DNA from: Prevotellaceae bacterium UBA2852
Lineage (GTDB): Bacteria > Bacteroidota > Bacteroidia > Bacteroidales > Bacteroidaceae
DNA: 33,587 nt
Assembly: GCA_002350855.1 (NCBI GenBank)
Contig: DEFM01000034.1
Coordinates: 3,282-36,868 of the forward strand
Direction of reading: 5' to 3'
Shown: piece by piece, positions 1-8,466 of the stretch
Position numbering within the stretch: position 1 is the first letter of the stretch
Layout: each line of letters starts with the position of its first letter
Made by a program: the position numbers and the translations under genes
The notes under the pieces: generated by a model
Told to the model about the DNA's origin: nothing
The model's database searches: none
Seen by the model: the letters and a program-made list of their open reading frames with translations, nothing else

Positions 1-29
1 TGTTGTGTTGCCAATTACACCATGGTCCA
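1..29 (-). tRNA. tRNA, 5' part only (probably tRNA-Gln)
   Basis: Reading the minus strand from 29 gives a 5' acceptor strand TGGACCA, T8, a four-pair D stem (GTGT with ACAC) around A14, G18, G19 and A21, and then the start of the anticodon stem before the window ends. The fold is unmistakably the 5' part of a tRNA. The anticodon lies outside the window. The unusual U1 and the acceptor sequence fit bacterial tRNA-Gln, so the identity is inferred. A good minus-strand promoter lies at 78-108. Confidence 0.72.
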
Positions 30-77
30 AACACCATTCTCAGCTGTTCCGGTGTACATTTTTCCGAAAAGCGAATG

Positions 78-108
78 CAAAGGTAGGTGTTTTCAGCGAT
101 ATTTCAAA
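78..108 (-). promoter_or_regulatory. Bacteroidota-type promoter of the tRNA at 1-29
   Basis: On the minus strand, TTTG (108-105), 19 bases, then TACCTTTG (85-78), which matches the TTTG / TAnnTTTG consensus. Predicted transcription start near 71, about 42 bases ahead of the tRNA. Confidence 0.7.
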
Positions 109-174
109 AAAATTGCTGATATTATTTCAAAAATTTACTTGAATCCACCAAAAATGGAATAAAGTACAGTTTTT

Positions 175-206
175 TTTGGTGCGTTTTGAGGTTTTTGCTA
201 ACTTTG
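175..206 (+). promoter_or_regulatory. Promoter of the psd-pssA operon
   Basis: TTTG at 175-178, 20 bases, then TAACTTTG at 199-206. Predicted start of transcription about 212, giving a leader of about 20 bases before the ATG at 233. This excludes the in-frame TTG at 176 as a start codon, because it lies in the promoter. Confidence 0.75.
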
Positions 207-232
207 CACTAATTATACAGCAGGATGCAGCT

Positions 233-937
233 ATGAGCAAAGAAAAACCACTGATTCACAATAAACGCAGAAACAAGATAAGGATTCACCACGAAGGTGT
301 GCACATGTTGATTTTGTGCGGACTGTTGCTTGCATTGATTACAGGCGGCATGTTGTGGTTTGTTGGCTATAACCCAATCTCTTATACGGTTATAGGTATA
401 TTTGCTATTATCTATGCCATTCTGCTCAACTTCTTCCGTTGTCCTATCCGCATGTTCCAGGGTCCGACGACAAAAACCGTAGTTGCTCCTGCCGACGGCA
501 AAGTAGTCGTTATTGAAGAAGTTGACGAGCAGGAGTATTTCCACGACCGCCGTTTGATGATTTCCATTTTCATGAGCCTGACCAATGTTCATGCCAACTG
601 GATTCCTTGTGAGGGCACAATCGTACAGGTGAAGCACGAAGACGGTAACTTCATGAAAGCATGGCTGCCTAAGGCAAGTACCGAGAACGAGCGTTCTTCG
701 ATTGTCATCGACACACCACATGGTCACCGCGTGCTGACACGTCAGGTGGCAGGTGCAATGGCACGCCGCATTGTCACTTATGCGGAAGAAGGACAGGAAT
801 GTTTCATCGACGATCACCTTGGTTTCATCAAATTCGGTTCACGTGTAGATGTTTATTTGCCACTTGGCACTGAAGTATGCGTAAAGCTCGGTCAGCGTAC
901 TACTGGTGACGAAACTATAATTGCACGACTTCCATGA
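233..937 (+). CDS. psd: Phosphatidylserine decarboxylase
   Basis: Decarboxylates phosphatidylserine to phosphatidylethanolamine at the inner membrane, the second step after the neighbouring pssA. The 234-residue product has two hydrophobic segments (about 25-45 and 50-67). The conserved VHAN segment is at 119-122, and a C-terminal FGS motif has Gly202-Ser203. In this family the enzyme cleaves itself at Gly-Ser and turns the serine into the pyruvoyl cofactor. The length fits the short Psd form common in Bacteroidota and archaea rather than the E. coli form of about 320 residues. The ATG at 233 is preferred to the upstream TTG at 176, which falls in the promoter. The stop overlaps the pssA start by four bases (ATGA), so the two genes are probably translationally coupled. 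Confidence 0.95.
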   Translation: MSKEKPLIHNKRRNKIRIHHEGVHMLILCGLLLALITGGMLWFVGYNPISYTVIGIFAIIYAILLNFFRCPIRMFQGPTTKTVVAPADGKVVVIEEVDEQEYFHDRRLMISIFMSLTNVHANWIPCEGTIVQVKHEDGNFMKAWLPKASTENERSSIVIDTPHGHRVLTRQVAGAMARRIVTYAEEGQECFIDDHLGFIKFGSRVDVYLPLGTEVCVKLGQRTTGDETIIARLP

Positions 938-1716
938 GTTTAAGACGTCATATTCCCAATATGCTTACTTGCGGCAACCTTATCTGCGGCTGTATTGCCA
1001 CAGCAATGGCTGCCATGCAATTGTCACATCCGCAAATGCCTTTGCTTCAGGCAGCGTTTGTGTTTATCCTTATCGGTGCTGTATTTGATTTCTTCGACGG
1101 CTTCGTAGCACGCCTTCTGGGCGTAAGCGGACCATTAGGCATCCAGCTTGATTCTCTTGCTGACGTAGTGACATTCGGTGTTGCTCCGTCGATGATGATT
1201 TTCACGATGTTCACACAGGTACGCTACCCTGAATTGATTTACAGCCATTTCTGGTTTGTATATCTCCCCTACACGGCATTCCTGCTTGCCGCATTCTCTG
1301 CAATGCGTCTGGCAAAATTCAATATCGATGAACGTCAGCATACAGGTTTCATAGGCTTACCAACCCCTGCATGCGCTATCTTCTGGGGAGCACTCATAAG
1401 CAGCAGTGCGGACTATCTGCGTTCGCCACATTTCAACGCCCCGTTCCTTTTGGCGTTCACACTGATGTTCTGCTTCCTGCTTGTATGCGAAATTCCAATG
1501 TTTGCCATGAAGTTCAAATCCTATTCCTGGGCAGACACAGGCAATCGCATCAAGTACATATTCCTTGCTGTTAGCGTTCTGCTAATAGTAGTTTCTGCAA
1601 TTCTGGCACCCGCAGGATGCACATGGCAGTATATGTGCCGCGCCCTTGCAGGCAACATAGGATTGTACATTTTGATTAATTTGGTTTTATCACGTTTCCC
1701 ACAGGTGATGAAATAA
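934..1716 (+). CDS. pssA: CDP-diacylglycerol--serine O-phosphatidyltransferase
   Basis: Makes phosphatidylserine from CDP-diacylglycerol and serine, feeding Psd encoded just upstream. The 260-residue membrane protein carries the complete CDP-alcohol phosphatidyltransferase signature: D55, G56, A59, R60, G69, D73 and D77 with the expected spacing (DGxxARx8Gx3Dx3D). The aspartates bind the metal ions and the CDP group. About seven hydrophobic stretches follow, consistent with an integral inner-membrane enzyme. The ATG overlaps the psd stop codon, so the operon can produce phosphatidylethanolamine from CDP-diacylglycerol and serine in two steps. Confidence 0.95.
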   Translation: MSLRRHIPNMLTCGNLICGCIATAMAAMQLSHPQMPLLQAAFVFILIGAVFDFFDGFVARLLGVSGPLGIQLDSLADVVTFGVAPSMMIFTMFTQVRYPELIYSHFWFVYLPYTAFLLAAFSAMRLAKFNIDERQHTGFIGLPTPACAIFWGALISSSADYLRSPHFNAPFLLAFTLMFCFLLVCEIPMFAMKFKSYSWADTGNRIKYIFLAVSVLLIVVSAILAPAGCTWQYMCRALAGNIGLYILINLVLSRFPQVMK

Positions 1717-1755
1717 TCCGGCAGTGATGCCTTCTAACCCCTATCTCTCCCCTTT

Positions 1756-2013
1756 ATGGAATTATTAGTCTTTATTATATTATTCTTCTATTTAATATAT
1801 GTGCTTTCGCCCTACATACTCCGTGCGTTAGGTCGGCACATGATTAAGAAGATGCAGGAGCAGATGAACAATCAGGCTGCTCAGGCTGCAGGGCAGACTC
1901 AGAGTGGCAAACGCACTCAGCAGTCTTCTTCAAAGACATCTTCCGAGGAATCAAGATCCAAGATTTTCACAGCCGATGAAGGCCAGTATGTGGATTTTGA
2001 AGAAGTAAAATAA
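1756..2013 (+). CDS. DUF4834-like small membrane protein
   Basis: An 85-residue protein with one N-terminal membrane helix (about residues 3-24). A basic, Gln/Ser/Lys-rich linker follows, then a short acidic tail ending DEGQYVDFEEVK. Single helix plus conserved acidic tail is the form I recall for DUF4834, a Bacteroidota family of unknown function. It starts 39 bases after pssA on the same strand with no recognisable promoter between, so it is probably the last gene of the phospholipid operon. No enzymatic motif is visible. The family name is from recollection of the C-terminal motif, not from a search. Confidence 0.75.
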   Translation: MELLVFIILFFYLIYVLSPYILRALGRHMIKKMQEQMNNQAAQAAGQTQSGKRTQQSSSKTSSEESRSKIFTADEGQYVDFEEVK

Positions 2014-2036
2014 AAGTCTTTTTTGCACTCGCAACA

Positions 2037-4145
2037 TCAGAGTGTTACGAGTATTCTCTTGTCAGTGATATGGCGGTATATGCCATGACCGATACACTCC
2101 CCCTTACTATTAGTGAACTGGATGCGTTGCAGTTTTGTATTGCTATCCGGCAAATCGATAGCGAAAGACTGGTGTGACAATGTTTCCTTGCTGACATTTC
2201 CCAGAATGCGTATGTTTACGGTTCTGTTATCAGCATCATAGGCATAGTCGAAGTCAATATCACGCCTGCTGTTCCAGAAATCGCCATAGTCTTCAAAGTT
2301 ATAGAGTCCTACACGACTGAGGTCAAGCATATCTACAAATTCACGTTCAACCTCCATCTTCCACTCCGCATTGGGGTGAATCAGCAGAATTGACGGAGCG
2401 TAATTGCCGTGGAGTTTTTCCGCAACCTCTTTCCAGACAGCCGGTTTCTCCATCCAGTTATTCTTATTAATAGGATCTTTATGGAAAACATCCGAAATAT
2501 GAAGTGGCATCTCCAGCACCCCATTGAACTCGCCCGACCAGTCATTGTCGAGCCGTTCACGGAACGGGAATTCACTGAGCACTTCACATGCCGAATAACA
2601 TGACGCGAAACTATATTCACCCATCTGCTCTGCAAGAGGGATGTTCTTATTCATACAGAGATGGCCTGTGCGGAACGAGCGAACATGATTGTTGAGGTCT
2701 TCCTCGATGATTTGTTTCGACATCACCACTTCAGCCCACGTGCTTCCACCAGTTGTAGTACCAGTCGAAGTACTGTCTACTACATGGTGTGCAGTCTTGG
2801 CATATTCCTCATAGGTCACTTCCTTAATTGGAAAGCGGTCAGTAATACTGAAATCAGGGAAGTGACTAATGCTATGACTTCCTATGGTATGTCCATCTTT
2901 CAGCAACTCTTTTGAATGCAGTATGCCATTATTGTCAAAGAAAGCAGACATGTAGTTAGGGTCGCGGAAATAATGAGTTGTCAGAAAATAGTGTGCTCTT
3001 AAACCCTGTTCCTTCTCATATTGCGACATATAGAACATATTATCGTATGCAGTACGTGAGTCGCAGTCGTGAGTGGGGATGAGAAGCGATTCGTATCCGT
3101 CAGGAATGGTGAATTTCCACACCACCAGACTTTGTTTCTTGGCATAGGTTGAACGCAGAAAGAAAGCTACCACGTCGGCAGAAGGCTCAAAAGCATTTGA
3201 ACTCAAACGCTGTGCCTCAAAGTCTTTATTGAGTTGTGAACGTTGGACGATGTCACGCCAAAGCAGTCCGAAAGTATAGACACAGCCCTTGCCGAGAGGA
3301 TAACGTGTGACGGCATTCTCACCCGAGTCAAAGCGTGCGAGAATATCAACATCATCACTGGCAGTTGTCAGGGCAAAAGTCTTTATGCTTTCACCCGATA
3401 ACTTTTTTCCACGGCCCAGCGAGATGGTACGTTCTTCAGGCTCGTCTATATATTCCAGTTCCTTATCATTATAGTGCCTTTCATCCCATATCAGCTGGTA
3501 GCGGCTCTTATTCTTGAGAATGACATTAAGACCATATAACTGGCTTAGTGCTTCTGAAACGCCATTACTTGTACCGACTACCGATGGGGCAGGACTAACG
3601 AGAACGCCTCCGTCTTCCACCCACTTCTTCAGCGAATCAATCTGTGCAAGAGAGAAAGAAGACTTCTTGACTTCGGAAGAGATAATAATCATATCTGCGC
3701 GGTTCAAAGCATCGCTAAGAGAAGAAGTCGTTAGGTAGGGAACTCCTGCCAGTTCTAGCATATAGTCAGCAGAATACACATTACGCTGAGCAGCCTCATC
3801 CTCATTGTTTGACGCAGAGATATCAAGAAGTGCAACCCTCTTCTGGTAATTAGTAGAAGACTCCGTCATAGGATTCTGATCAAGAAATCCAGGATATTGG
3901 AAGCAGATACTGTCAATGTCAGATGTGGAATAGATGTGGTTTCCAATTTTCAAACGTTCACCTTCATCGAAGAATAACATATCCCCAACACTGTGTACGT
4001 CTAACGTGTGAGCAGAAACACCCTGGCACACAAACATATTACTTTGCGCATGTGCTAATTCCAAGGAAGAAAGCAAAAATAACAAAACAGCCTTTCGGCT
4101 CATACCCATACGTACAAGCCTGGTTTTCAATTGCATAAACTGCAT
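2037..4145 (-). CDS. Exported polysaccharide-deacetylase-like protein with an N-terminal amidotransferase-like domain
   Basis: A 702-residue protein. A signal peptide ends near residue 34 (AHAQ), preceded by a basic stretch; Met15 (ATG at 4103) is an alternative start. Residues about 100-300 look like a Rossmann or class I glutamine-amidotransferase-like domain (IIISSEV, then KKWVEDGGVLVSP), as in ThuA/DUF4350-type proteins, without an evident catalytic triad. Residues about 345-610 resemble a NodB-type deacetylase: a metal-binding THDCDS (358-363) in place of TFDD, GSHSISH (422-428) as the zinc-histidine motif, RTG (492-494), and LLIHP (587-591) as the C-terminal histidine motif. A beta-rich tail follows. 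It probably acts on a cell-surface or dietary glycan. The substrate is unknown. It is convergent with the DUF4834 gene. Confidence 0.7.
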   Translation of the reverse strand: MQFMQLKTRLVRMGMSRKAVLLFLLSSLELAHAQSNMFVCQGVSAHTLDVHSVGDMLFFDEGERLKIGNHIYSTSDIDSICFQYPGFLDQNPMTESSTNYQKRVALLDISASNNEDEAAQRNVYSADYMLELAGVPYLTTSSLSDALNRADMIIISSEVKKSSFSLAQIDSLKKWVEDGGVLVSPAPSVVGTSNGVSEALSQLYGLNVILKNKSRYQLIWDERHYNDKELEYIDEPEERTISLGRGKKLSGESIKTFALTTASDDVDILARFDSGENAVTRYPLGKGCVYTFGLLWRDIVQRSQLNKDFEAQRLSSNAFEPSADVVAFFLRSTYAKKQSLVVWKFTIPDGYESLLIPTHDCDSRTAYDNMFYMSQYEKEQGLRAHYFLTTHYFRDPNYMSAFFDNNGILHSKELLKDGHTIGSHSISHFPDFSITDRFPIKEVTYEEYAKTAHHVVDSTSTGTTTGGSTWAEVVMSKQIIEEDLNNHVRSFRTGHLCMNKNIPLAEQMGEYSFASCYSACEVLSEFPFRERLDNDWSGEFNGVLEMPLHISDVFHKDPINKNNWMEKPAVWKEVAEKLHGNYAPSILLIHPNAEWKMEVEREFVDMLDLSRVGLYNFEDYGDFWNSRRDIDFDYAYDADNRTVNIRILGNVSKETLSHQSFAIDLPDSNTKLQRIQFTNSKGECIGHGIYRHITDKRILVTL

Positions 4146-4184
4146 ATAAACCTTCTATTATATGTAATAATCCTAAAACTTCTG

Positions 4185-4192
4185 CAAAGTTA
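4185..4192 (-). promoter_or_regulatory. -7 element for the deacetylase-like gene
   Basis: TAACTTTG on the minus strand (4192-4185), about 40 bases ahead of the ATG at 4145. No clear TTTG is seen at the expected distance upstream, so only half of the promoter consensus is supported. Confidence 0.5.
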
Positions 4193-4224
4193 CGTGTTTT
4201 TACGGACGTAAAGAAACGAAAAAG

Positions 4225-4297
4225 TCGGAAAGAGGCGACTCGAACGCCCGACCCCTACGTCCCGAACGTAGTGCGCTACCAACTGCGCTACTTTCCG
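4225..4297 (-). tRNA. tRNA-Pro (anticodon CGG)
   Basis: A complete 73-base cloverleaf: acceptor CGGAAAG with CTTTCCG plus discriminator A, D stem GCGC/GCGC, anticodon stem CTACG/CGTAG enclosing loop TTCGGGA (anticodon CGG), and a T arm with TTCGAGT. CCA is not encoded. It has its own promoter at 4323-4352 and is divergent from tRNA-Phe. Confidence 0.95.
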
Positions 4298-4322
4298 ATG
4301 GCTCTTAATTCAAAACCGACTG

Positions 4323-4352
4323 CAAAGTTACGTAAATTCACTGTATTGGCAA
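4323..4352 (-). promoter_or_regulatory. Promoter of tRNA-Pro
   Basis: On the minus strand TTG (4352-4350), 19 bases, TAACTTTG (4330-4323). Predicted start near 4316, about 20 bases before the mature tRNA 5' end. Confidence 0.7.
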
Positions 4353-4369
4353 TTTTTTTCAACAAAAAT

Positions 4370-4400
4370 TTTGCAGATTGGCAAAAAACACCTACCTTTG
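4370..4400 (+). promoter_or_regulatory. Promoter of tRNA-Phe
   Basis: TTTG (4370-4373), 19 bases, TACCTTTG (4393-4400). Its -33 box starts only 18 bases from that of the divergent tRNA-Pro promoter, so the two form a compact back-to-back pair. Confidence 0.72.
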
Positions 4401-4452
4401 CATCCGCAAACGAGGAACAAGACCTCTTTGCAAACATTTTTTTGTTAGAAAA

Positions 4453-4525
4453 GGTGCCATAGCTCAGTTGGTAGAGCATCGGACTGAAAATCCGTGTGTC
4501 CCCGGTTCGAATCCTGGTGGTACCA
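4453..4525 (+). tRNA. tRNA-Phe (anticodon GAA)
   Basis: A complete 73-base cloverleaf: GGTGCCA/TGGTACC acceptor with one G-U pair, D stem GCTC/GAGC, anticodon loop CTGAAAA (GAA), T arm CCCGG-TTCGAAT-CCTGG, discriminator A, CCA not encoded. The outermost anticodon-stem pair (27-43) is T-T and unpaired. A strong terminator follows at 4538. Confidence 0.96.
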
Positions 4526-4537
4526 CTTCTAAAAGCA

Positions 4538-4578
4538 AAATCCCGACAATGAAATCTTTCATCTGTCGGGATTTTTTT
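4538..4578 (+). terminator. Rho-independent terminator after tRNA-Phe
   Basis: Arms AAATCCCGACA (4538-4548) and TGTCGGGATTT (4564-4574), with further pairing ATGAAA/TTTCAT inside and a T-run from 4572. It may also stop minus-strand transcription from the SH3-protein gene, whose stop codon is at 4597. Confidence 0.85.
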
Positions 4579-4596
4579 GTATCCAGTACTATAACG

Positions 4597-5100
4597 TCAG
4601 CAGCAATTTGTCAGAGAGTTGCCGCAAAGCCATTCGCGTTCGATCCAACCAGTGTATTTCTTGTCAGCAGTACGCACTTTCACCCAGTCTCCTTTCATGT
4701 CAATCGGGTGGAGCTGTTTTTCCTCGGTGAAAGAATACACCGCTGCTGCCTTGGTTGAAGGACTCTTTCTCAGAGTCAGTTTCTGTCCGCCATAGTTACG
4801 TGTGCCGACAACCACCACAGACCAGTGCAACCAGTAGTCGGTTGTAGAGCCAGTCAATTCTCCGCCTCCGTCACCTGTCCAGTAAGTATTGTCGTAGAGG
4901 CACCACCATCCGTCTACCGACTTGTTGAGGGTAATCATCACTCCCTCTTTGGCAGGCAGTTTGGCAACAATCTTCCCTTTAGGTGCATTTCTGACATTTG
5001 TCCATTCACCATCATTATCGTCAATGTAAGCGCCAAGGCCCTGAGCCTTAACTGCAAGACCTGCAATCAGCAACAATGCTGTCAAAATAATCTTTTTCAT
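4597..5100 (-). CDS. Small exported protein with SH3-like domains
   Basis: A 167-residue protein with a clear signal peptide (about 1-19, ending VKAQ). Two stretches look like bacterial SH3 domains. The first, about residues 25-95, contains TNVRNAPKGKIVAKLP and a GWWCLYD motif. The second, about 97-160, contains LTLRKSPSTKAAAVY and GDWVKVR followed by GWIERE. Such domains usually bind peptidoglycan or mediate protein contacts in the periplasm. No catalytic domain is attached, so it is a stand-alone SH3 protein. The C-terminus holds two adjacent cysteines. It has its own promoter at 5131-5162 and lies between the tRNA-Phe terminator and the divergent M6 protease gene. The function is not known. 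Confidence 0.75.
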   Translation of the reverse strand: MKKIILTALLLIAGLAVKAQGLGAYIDDNDGEWTNVRNAPKGKIVAKLPAKEGVMITLNKSVDGWWCLYDNTYWTGDGGGELTGSTTDYWLHWSVVVVGTRNYGGQKLTLRKSPSTKAAAVYSFTEEKQLHPIDMKGDWVKVRTADKKYTGWIEREWLCGNSLTNCC

Positions 5101-5130
5101 ATTATAGTCGTGTTATTAAGATAGATGATG

Positions 5131-5162
5131 CAAAGCTAATACATAAATAATTAATAAGCAAA
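5131..5162 (-). promoter_or_regulatory. Promoter of the SH3-protein gene
   Basis: Minus strand TTTG (5162-5159), 20 bases, TAGCTTTG (5138-5131). This leaves about 25 bases of leader before the ATG at 5100. Confidence 0.7.
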
Positions 5163-5212
5163 TAAGCGACAAAAAAACACAACAAACCGTTTAAGAGTAT
5201 AGTAAAAAAGTG

Positions 5213-5220
5213 TAAATTTG
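5213..5220 (+). promoter_or_regulatory. -7 element for the M6 protease gene
   Basis: TAAATTTG at 5213-5220 matches TAnnTTTG and lies 46 bases before the ATG at 5266. No clear -33 TTTG is seen at the expected distance. Confidence 0.5.
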
Positions 5221-5265
5221 CAGATTGGAATATGTTATTTGGGAATAATATAATTGTATTAGAAT

Positions 5266-7083
5266 ATGAGAACCATGATAAAAAGAATTATTCGGAGGTT
5301 TATGGCTGTTGGCTGCCTGACGTTGATAATGTCAATTCAGGCAGAAGCAGCTCCTGCTCTTCGCGGACGCTTTACGGTGAAGCAGGCTGACGGATCGTTA
5401 CTGGCCATAGAGCAGTTTGGTGACGAATATCACCACTGGACTGCAACTACAGACGGCACCATCATAATCAATAATGGTCACGGCTTTTTTATTGCTGAGA
5501 TTGACGAGGAGGGACAGTTGAGCGCAACAAACACTTTGGCACATGAAGCAGGGCACAGGGACTATGAGGAGCTAGCTCTTATTAAGAAGCAGGCGACACG
5601 CCGCGCCCTTTTCTACGAGAAAGGCATTGAGACAGCCCACAGGGCACTGATTGTTCGTGACGGCAAATACCTGCAACATACTGGAAGCCCACGCATCCTG
5701 ACCATCTTGGCTGCATACAAGGATTTACCCTTTACCGTAAACAATCCGGTGCAGGCTTTCAATCAGGTCTTAAATACTGACGAATTTGAAGATTTAGGAA
5801 ACAAGAACACTATACAGACAACAAGTGTCAGGAAGTATTTCGAGACCTGCAGCTATGGTAAGTTTTCTCCTCAATTTGATCTTGTAGGTCCAATCACTCT
5901 GCCAGAGAATATGGACTACTATGGAGGCACAAGCAGCTCTGGTAGTGATGACAGATTCAATGATTTTTGTCAGGATGCAATAAATCAGGCCAAGGATCTT
6001 GTCAGCGACTTGAACGTCTATGACTGCAACGGTGATGGAACTATAGATCTTGTGTGCATTATTTTTGCAGGATTCGGACAGAACCAAGGCGGTGGCGCCA
6101 ACACCATCTGGGCAAAGTCCGGATTCATGAATGTTACCGTCAACGATCAGCTTAAAGCATCGTTATTCTGCTGTAGTTCGGAGTTGTTCCACCCTTCGTA
6201 TCCCGAATACATCAACGGCAGCGGTGTATTCACTCACGAGTTTTCCCACTGCTTAGGGCTTCCCGACCTTTATAACACAAAAGCAAATGTTTCAGTCAAC
6301 AATCAAAACATGGAATCATATAGTGTCATGGATTATGGATTGTATAACCACAACGGCTTTTCACCATGTTTGTATACAGCCTGGGAGCAGGAGGCATTAG
6401 GATGGACTGAGATAGAAGACGTGACGGATTTGGTAAAAGACGAAGGCTACAGCTTTAACAACATCATGCCTATAGAGTTTGGCGGCAAGGCGTTTAAGAT
6501 AATGAACAGAGACAATGATCACGAGTATATAATCATGGAGAATATCCAGAAGAAAGGCATCAATTCATACTCCTATGGTCATGGTCTGCTGGTGTACCAT
6601 GTGAATTATCCTAATGACGAACTACAGCTAACCGATGCTCCAAATAACATTCCCGGGCATCCTGGAGTAGCAGTAATACCTGCAAACGGACTGTTCATAT
6701 ACAAACAATTGAGTGGTGATGGTAAACAATACACAATGAATGAATGGAAAGCGAGCATGGCTTCTGCAACCTTTCCTGGTGCTGATCTGGTCTCATCGCT
6801 GACTATACAACAGCAATTGCCAAACTTCTGTTTCAATAATGGTGACGAAGCCATACCCACAGGATTTATGCTAACCAACATCACCGAAGATGAAGAGGTT
6901 GGGACAGTCAGCTTTGTCATAAAGAAAGAAGTTGCGACGGGGATAATTGGGGTTCAAGAAGTTCAAGGAGTTCAAGGGAATCAAGATGATAGCTGGTTCA
7001 CGCCCGACGGACGCAGACTCTTGCAGAAACCTTTCACCAAGGGTATTTATATCAGAAACGGGGGAAAGGTGATTATCAGGTAA
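5266..7083 (+). CDS. Secreted M6-family metalloprotease with a sorting-like C-terminal motif
   Basis: A 605-residue secreted zinc protease. A signal peptide covers about 1-28. The zinc site HEFSHCLGLPDLY is at 324-336 (HExxH plus the GLPDLY extension typical of M6 / immune-inhibitor-A-like peptidases). An Asp-rich DCNGDGTID at 253-261 resembles a calcium loop. The end (577-605) has the form FTPDGRR...KGIYIRNGGKVIIR, common on Prevotella/Bacteroides exported proteins and resembling a short type IX-type tail. Between the protease body and this tail, residues 563-574 (VQE VQG VQG NQD) are encoded by a 9-base tandem repeat. Met4 is an alternative start. A bidirectional terminator follows at 7106. 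Confidence 0.9.
   Translation: MRTMIKRIIRRFMAVGCLTLIMSIQAEAAPALRGRFTVKQADGSLLAIEQFGDEYHHWTATTDGTIIINNGHGFFIAEIDEEGQLSATNTLAHEAGHRDYEELALIKKQATRRALFYEKGIETAHRALIVRDGKYLQHTGSPRILTILAAYKDLPFTVNNPVQAFNQVLNTDEFEDLGNKNTIQTTSVRKYFETCSYGKFSPQFDLVGPITLPENMDYYGGTSSSGSDDRFNDFCQDAINQAKDLVSDLNVYDCNGDGTIDLVCIIFAGFGQNQGGGANTIWAKSGFMNVTVNDQLKASLFCCSSELFHPSYPEYINGSGVFTHEFSHCLGLPDLYNTKANVSVNNQNMESYSVMDYGLYNHNGFSPCLYTAWEQEALGWTEIEDVTDLVKDEGYSFNNIMPIEFGGKAFKIMNRDNDHEYIIMENIQKKGINSYSYGHGLLVYHVNYPNDELQLTDAPNNIPGHPGVAVIPANGLFIYKQLSGDGKQYTMNEWKASMASATFPGADLVSSLTIQQQLPNFCFNNGDEAIPTGFMLTNITEDEEVGTVSFVIKKEVATGIIGVQEVQGVQGNQDDSWFTPDGRRLLQKPFTKGIYIRNGGKVIIR
6952..6987 (+). repeat. 9-base tandem repeat inside the M6 protease gene
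   Basis: Four consecutive nonamers: GTTCAAGAA, GTTCAAGGA, GTTCAAGGG, and a degenerate AATCAAGAT. The period is a multiple of three, so the reading frame is kept. The repeat sits exactly at the junction between the catalytic region and the C-terminal tail. A related nonamer array lies at 30182-30208. Confidence 0.85.
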
Positions 7084-7105
7084 GAGTTAAAACTTTCATA
7101 TACAA

Positions 7106-7147
7106 AAAACTCCGCCTGTTCAGCAATGACTGAGCAGGCGGAGTTTT
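7106..7147. terminator. Bidirectional terminator between the M6 protease and metY
   Basis: An 18-pair hairpin: AAAACTCCGCCTG...CAG (7106-7123) with CTG...CAGGCGGAGTTTT (7130-7147) around a 6-base loop, A-run on the left and T-run on the right. It lies between convergent genes and can serve both. Confidence 0.9.
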
Positions 7148-7161
7148 GTCGTTATAAGGGT

Positions 7162-8445
7162 TTATCCAATCTTGTCAAGAGCTTGACTGATGTCGGCAAT
7201 AAGGTCGTCGGCATCTTCAATACCAAGGGAGAGACGGATGAGGTCGGGTGCAACGCCTGCTTCACGCAACTGCTCGTCGCTGAGCTGACGGTGGGTATGG
7301 CTTGCTGGATGCAGCACACATGAACGTGCATCTGCCACGTGGGTTACAATAGCTATAAGCTTAAGTGAATCCATGAACTTCACTGCAGTTGCACGATCAC
7401 CCTTAAGTCCAAAGGCAAGCACACCGCAAGAGCCATTAGGCAGATATTTCTGTGCCAGGGCATAGTTCGGATCTGATGGCAGACCGCTGTAGTGTACCCA
7501 TGCCACACGTGGGTCAGCCTGCAGGAACTCTGCCACGCGCTGTGCATTGCTGCAATGCTGCGGCATGCGCAGGTGGAGTGTCTCAAGACCCAGATTGAGC
7601 AGGAAGGCGTTATGTGGCGAAGGAATAGAACCAAGGTCGCGCATAAGCTGTGCAACGAGTTTGGTCATATATGCCAGCTTACCGAATTTCTTTGTATAAG
7701 TCAGTCCGTGATATGACTCATCTGGAGTGGTGAGTCCTGGGAACTTATCTGCATGGGCATCCCAGTCGAAGTTACCGCTGTCGACCACGCAACCACCTAC
7801 CTGAGTGGCATGACCGTCCATGTACTTTGTTGTGGAATGGGTGACGATGTCTGCTCCCCATTCAAACGGACGGCAGTTGACTGGTGTCGGGAATGTGTTG
7901 TCAACAATAAGTGGCACTCCATGGCTGTGTGCTATACGTGCAAAACGCTCGATGTCGAGCACATTGCAGCCAGGGTTGGAGATAGTCTCTCCGAAGAGAG
8001 CCTTGGTGTTGGGACGGAAAGCGCTGTTGATTTCCTCATCCGAAGCTTCCTGACTGACGAAGGTGCAGTCAATACCGAGTTTCTTGAGTGTGACACCGAA
8101 GAGGTTATAGGTGCCACCATAGATTTCGTTGGAAACAACAATGTGATCACCTGCCTCACAGATATTGAATACTGCATAGAAATTGGCTGCCTGACCGCTG
8201 CTTGTGAGCATTGCCCCTACTCCTCCTTCGAGCGCAGCTATCTTCTGTGCTACAGCATCGTTGGTCGGATTTTGCAGACGGGTATAGAAATAGCCCTCCT
8301 TCTTCAGATCGAAGAGGTCTGCCATTTCCTCTGTGTTGTCATACTTGAAAGTTGTACTCTGAAAGATTGGAAGCACACGCGCTTCACCATTCTTTGGTTG
8401 CCACCCTGCCTGTACGCAAAGAGTGGCTGTTTTAAGTTTGTTCAT
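7162..8445 (-). CDS. metY: O-acetylhomoserine sulfhydrylase / aminocarboxypropyltransferase
   Basis: A PLP enzyme of the Cys/Met-metabolism family that makes homocysteine from O-acetyl- (or O-succinyl-) homoserine and sulfide. The 427-residue length is typical of MetY rather than of the shorter MetB/MetC (about 380). Visible motifs are YTRLQNPTND (54-63), a glycine/serine-rich TSSGQAA (81-87) for the PLP phosphate, the VDNTFPTP region (181-188), and the PLP lysine K207 in HSTTKYMDGH. It starts 21 bases after the lpxH stop on the same strand with no promoter between, so it appears to be the last gene of the pgpH-lpxH-metY run. Its substrate derives from homoserine, the product of thrA further upstream on the same strand. 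MetY is preferred over MetZ on length. Confidence 0.9.
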   Translation of the reverse strand: MNKLKTATLCVQAGWQPKNGEARVLPIFQSTTFKYDNTEEMADLFDLKKEGYFYTRLQNPTNDAVAQKIAALEGGVGAMLTSSGQAANFYAVFNICEAGDHIVVSNEIYGGTYNLFGVTLKKLGIDCTFVSQEASDEEINSAFRPNTKALFGETISNPGCNVLDIERFARIAHSHGVPLIVDNTFPTPVNCRPFEWGADIVTHSTTKYMDGHATQVGGCVVDSGNFDWDAHADKFPGLTTPDESYHGLTYTKKFGKLAYMTKLVAQLMRDLGSIPSPHNAFLLNLGLETLHLRMPQHCSNAQRVAEFLQADPRVAWVHYSGLPSDPNYALAQKYLPNGSCGVLAFGLKGDRATAVKFMDSLKLIAIVTHVADARSCVLHPASHTHRQLSDEQLREAGVAPDLIRLSLGIEDADDLIADISQALDKIG

Positions 8446-8466
8446 AATTATTTTAAGTTCTTGAGT

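Noticed and set aside
176..232. Longer psd reading frame starting with TTG at 176
   Set aside because: The codon overlaps the -33 box of a near-consensus promoter whose transcript would begin near 212; the ATG at 233 starts a normal-length protein.
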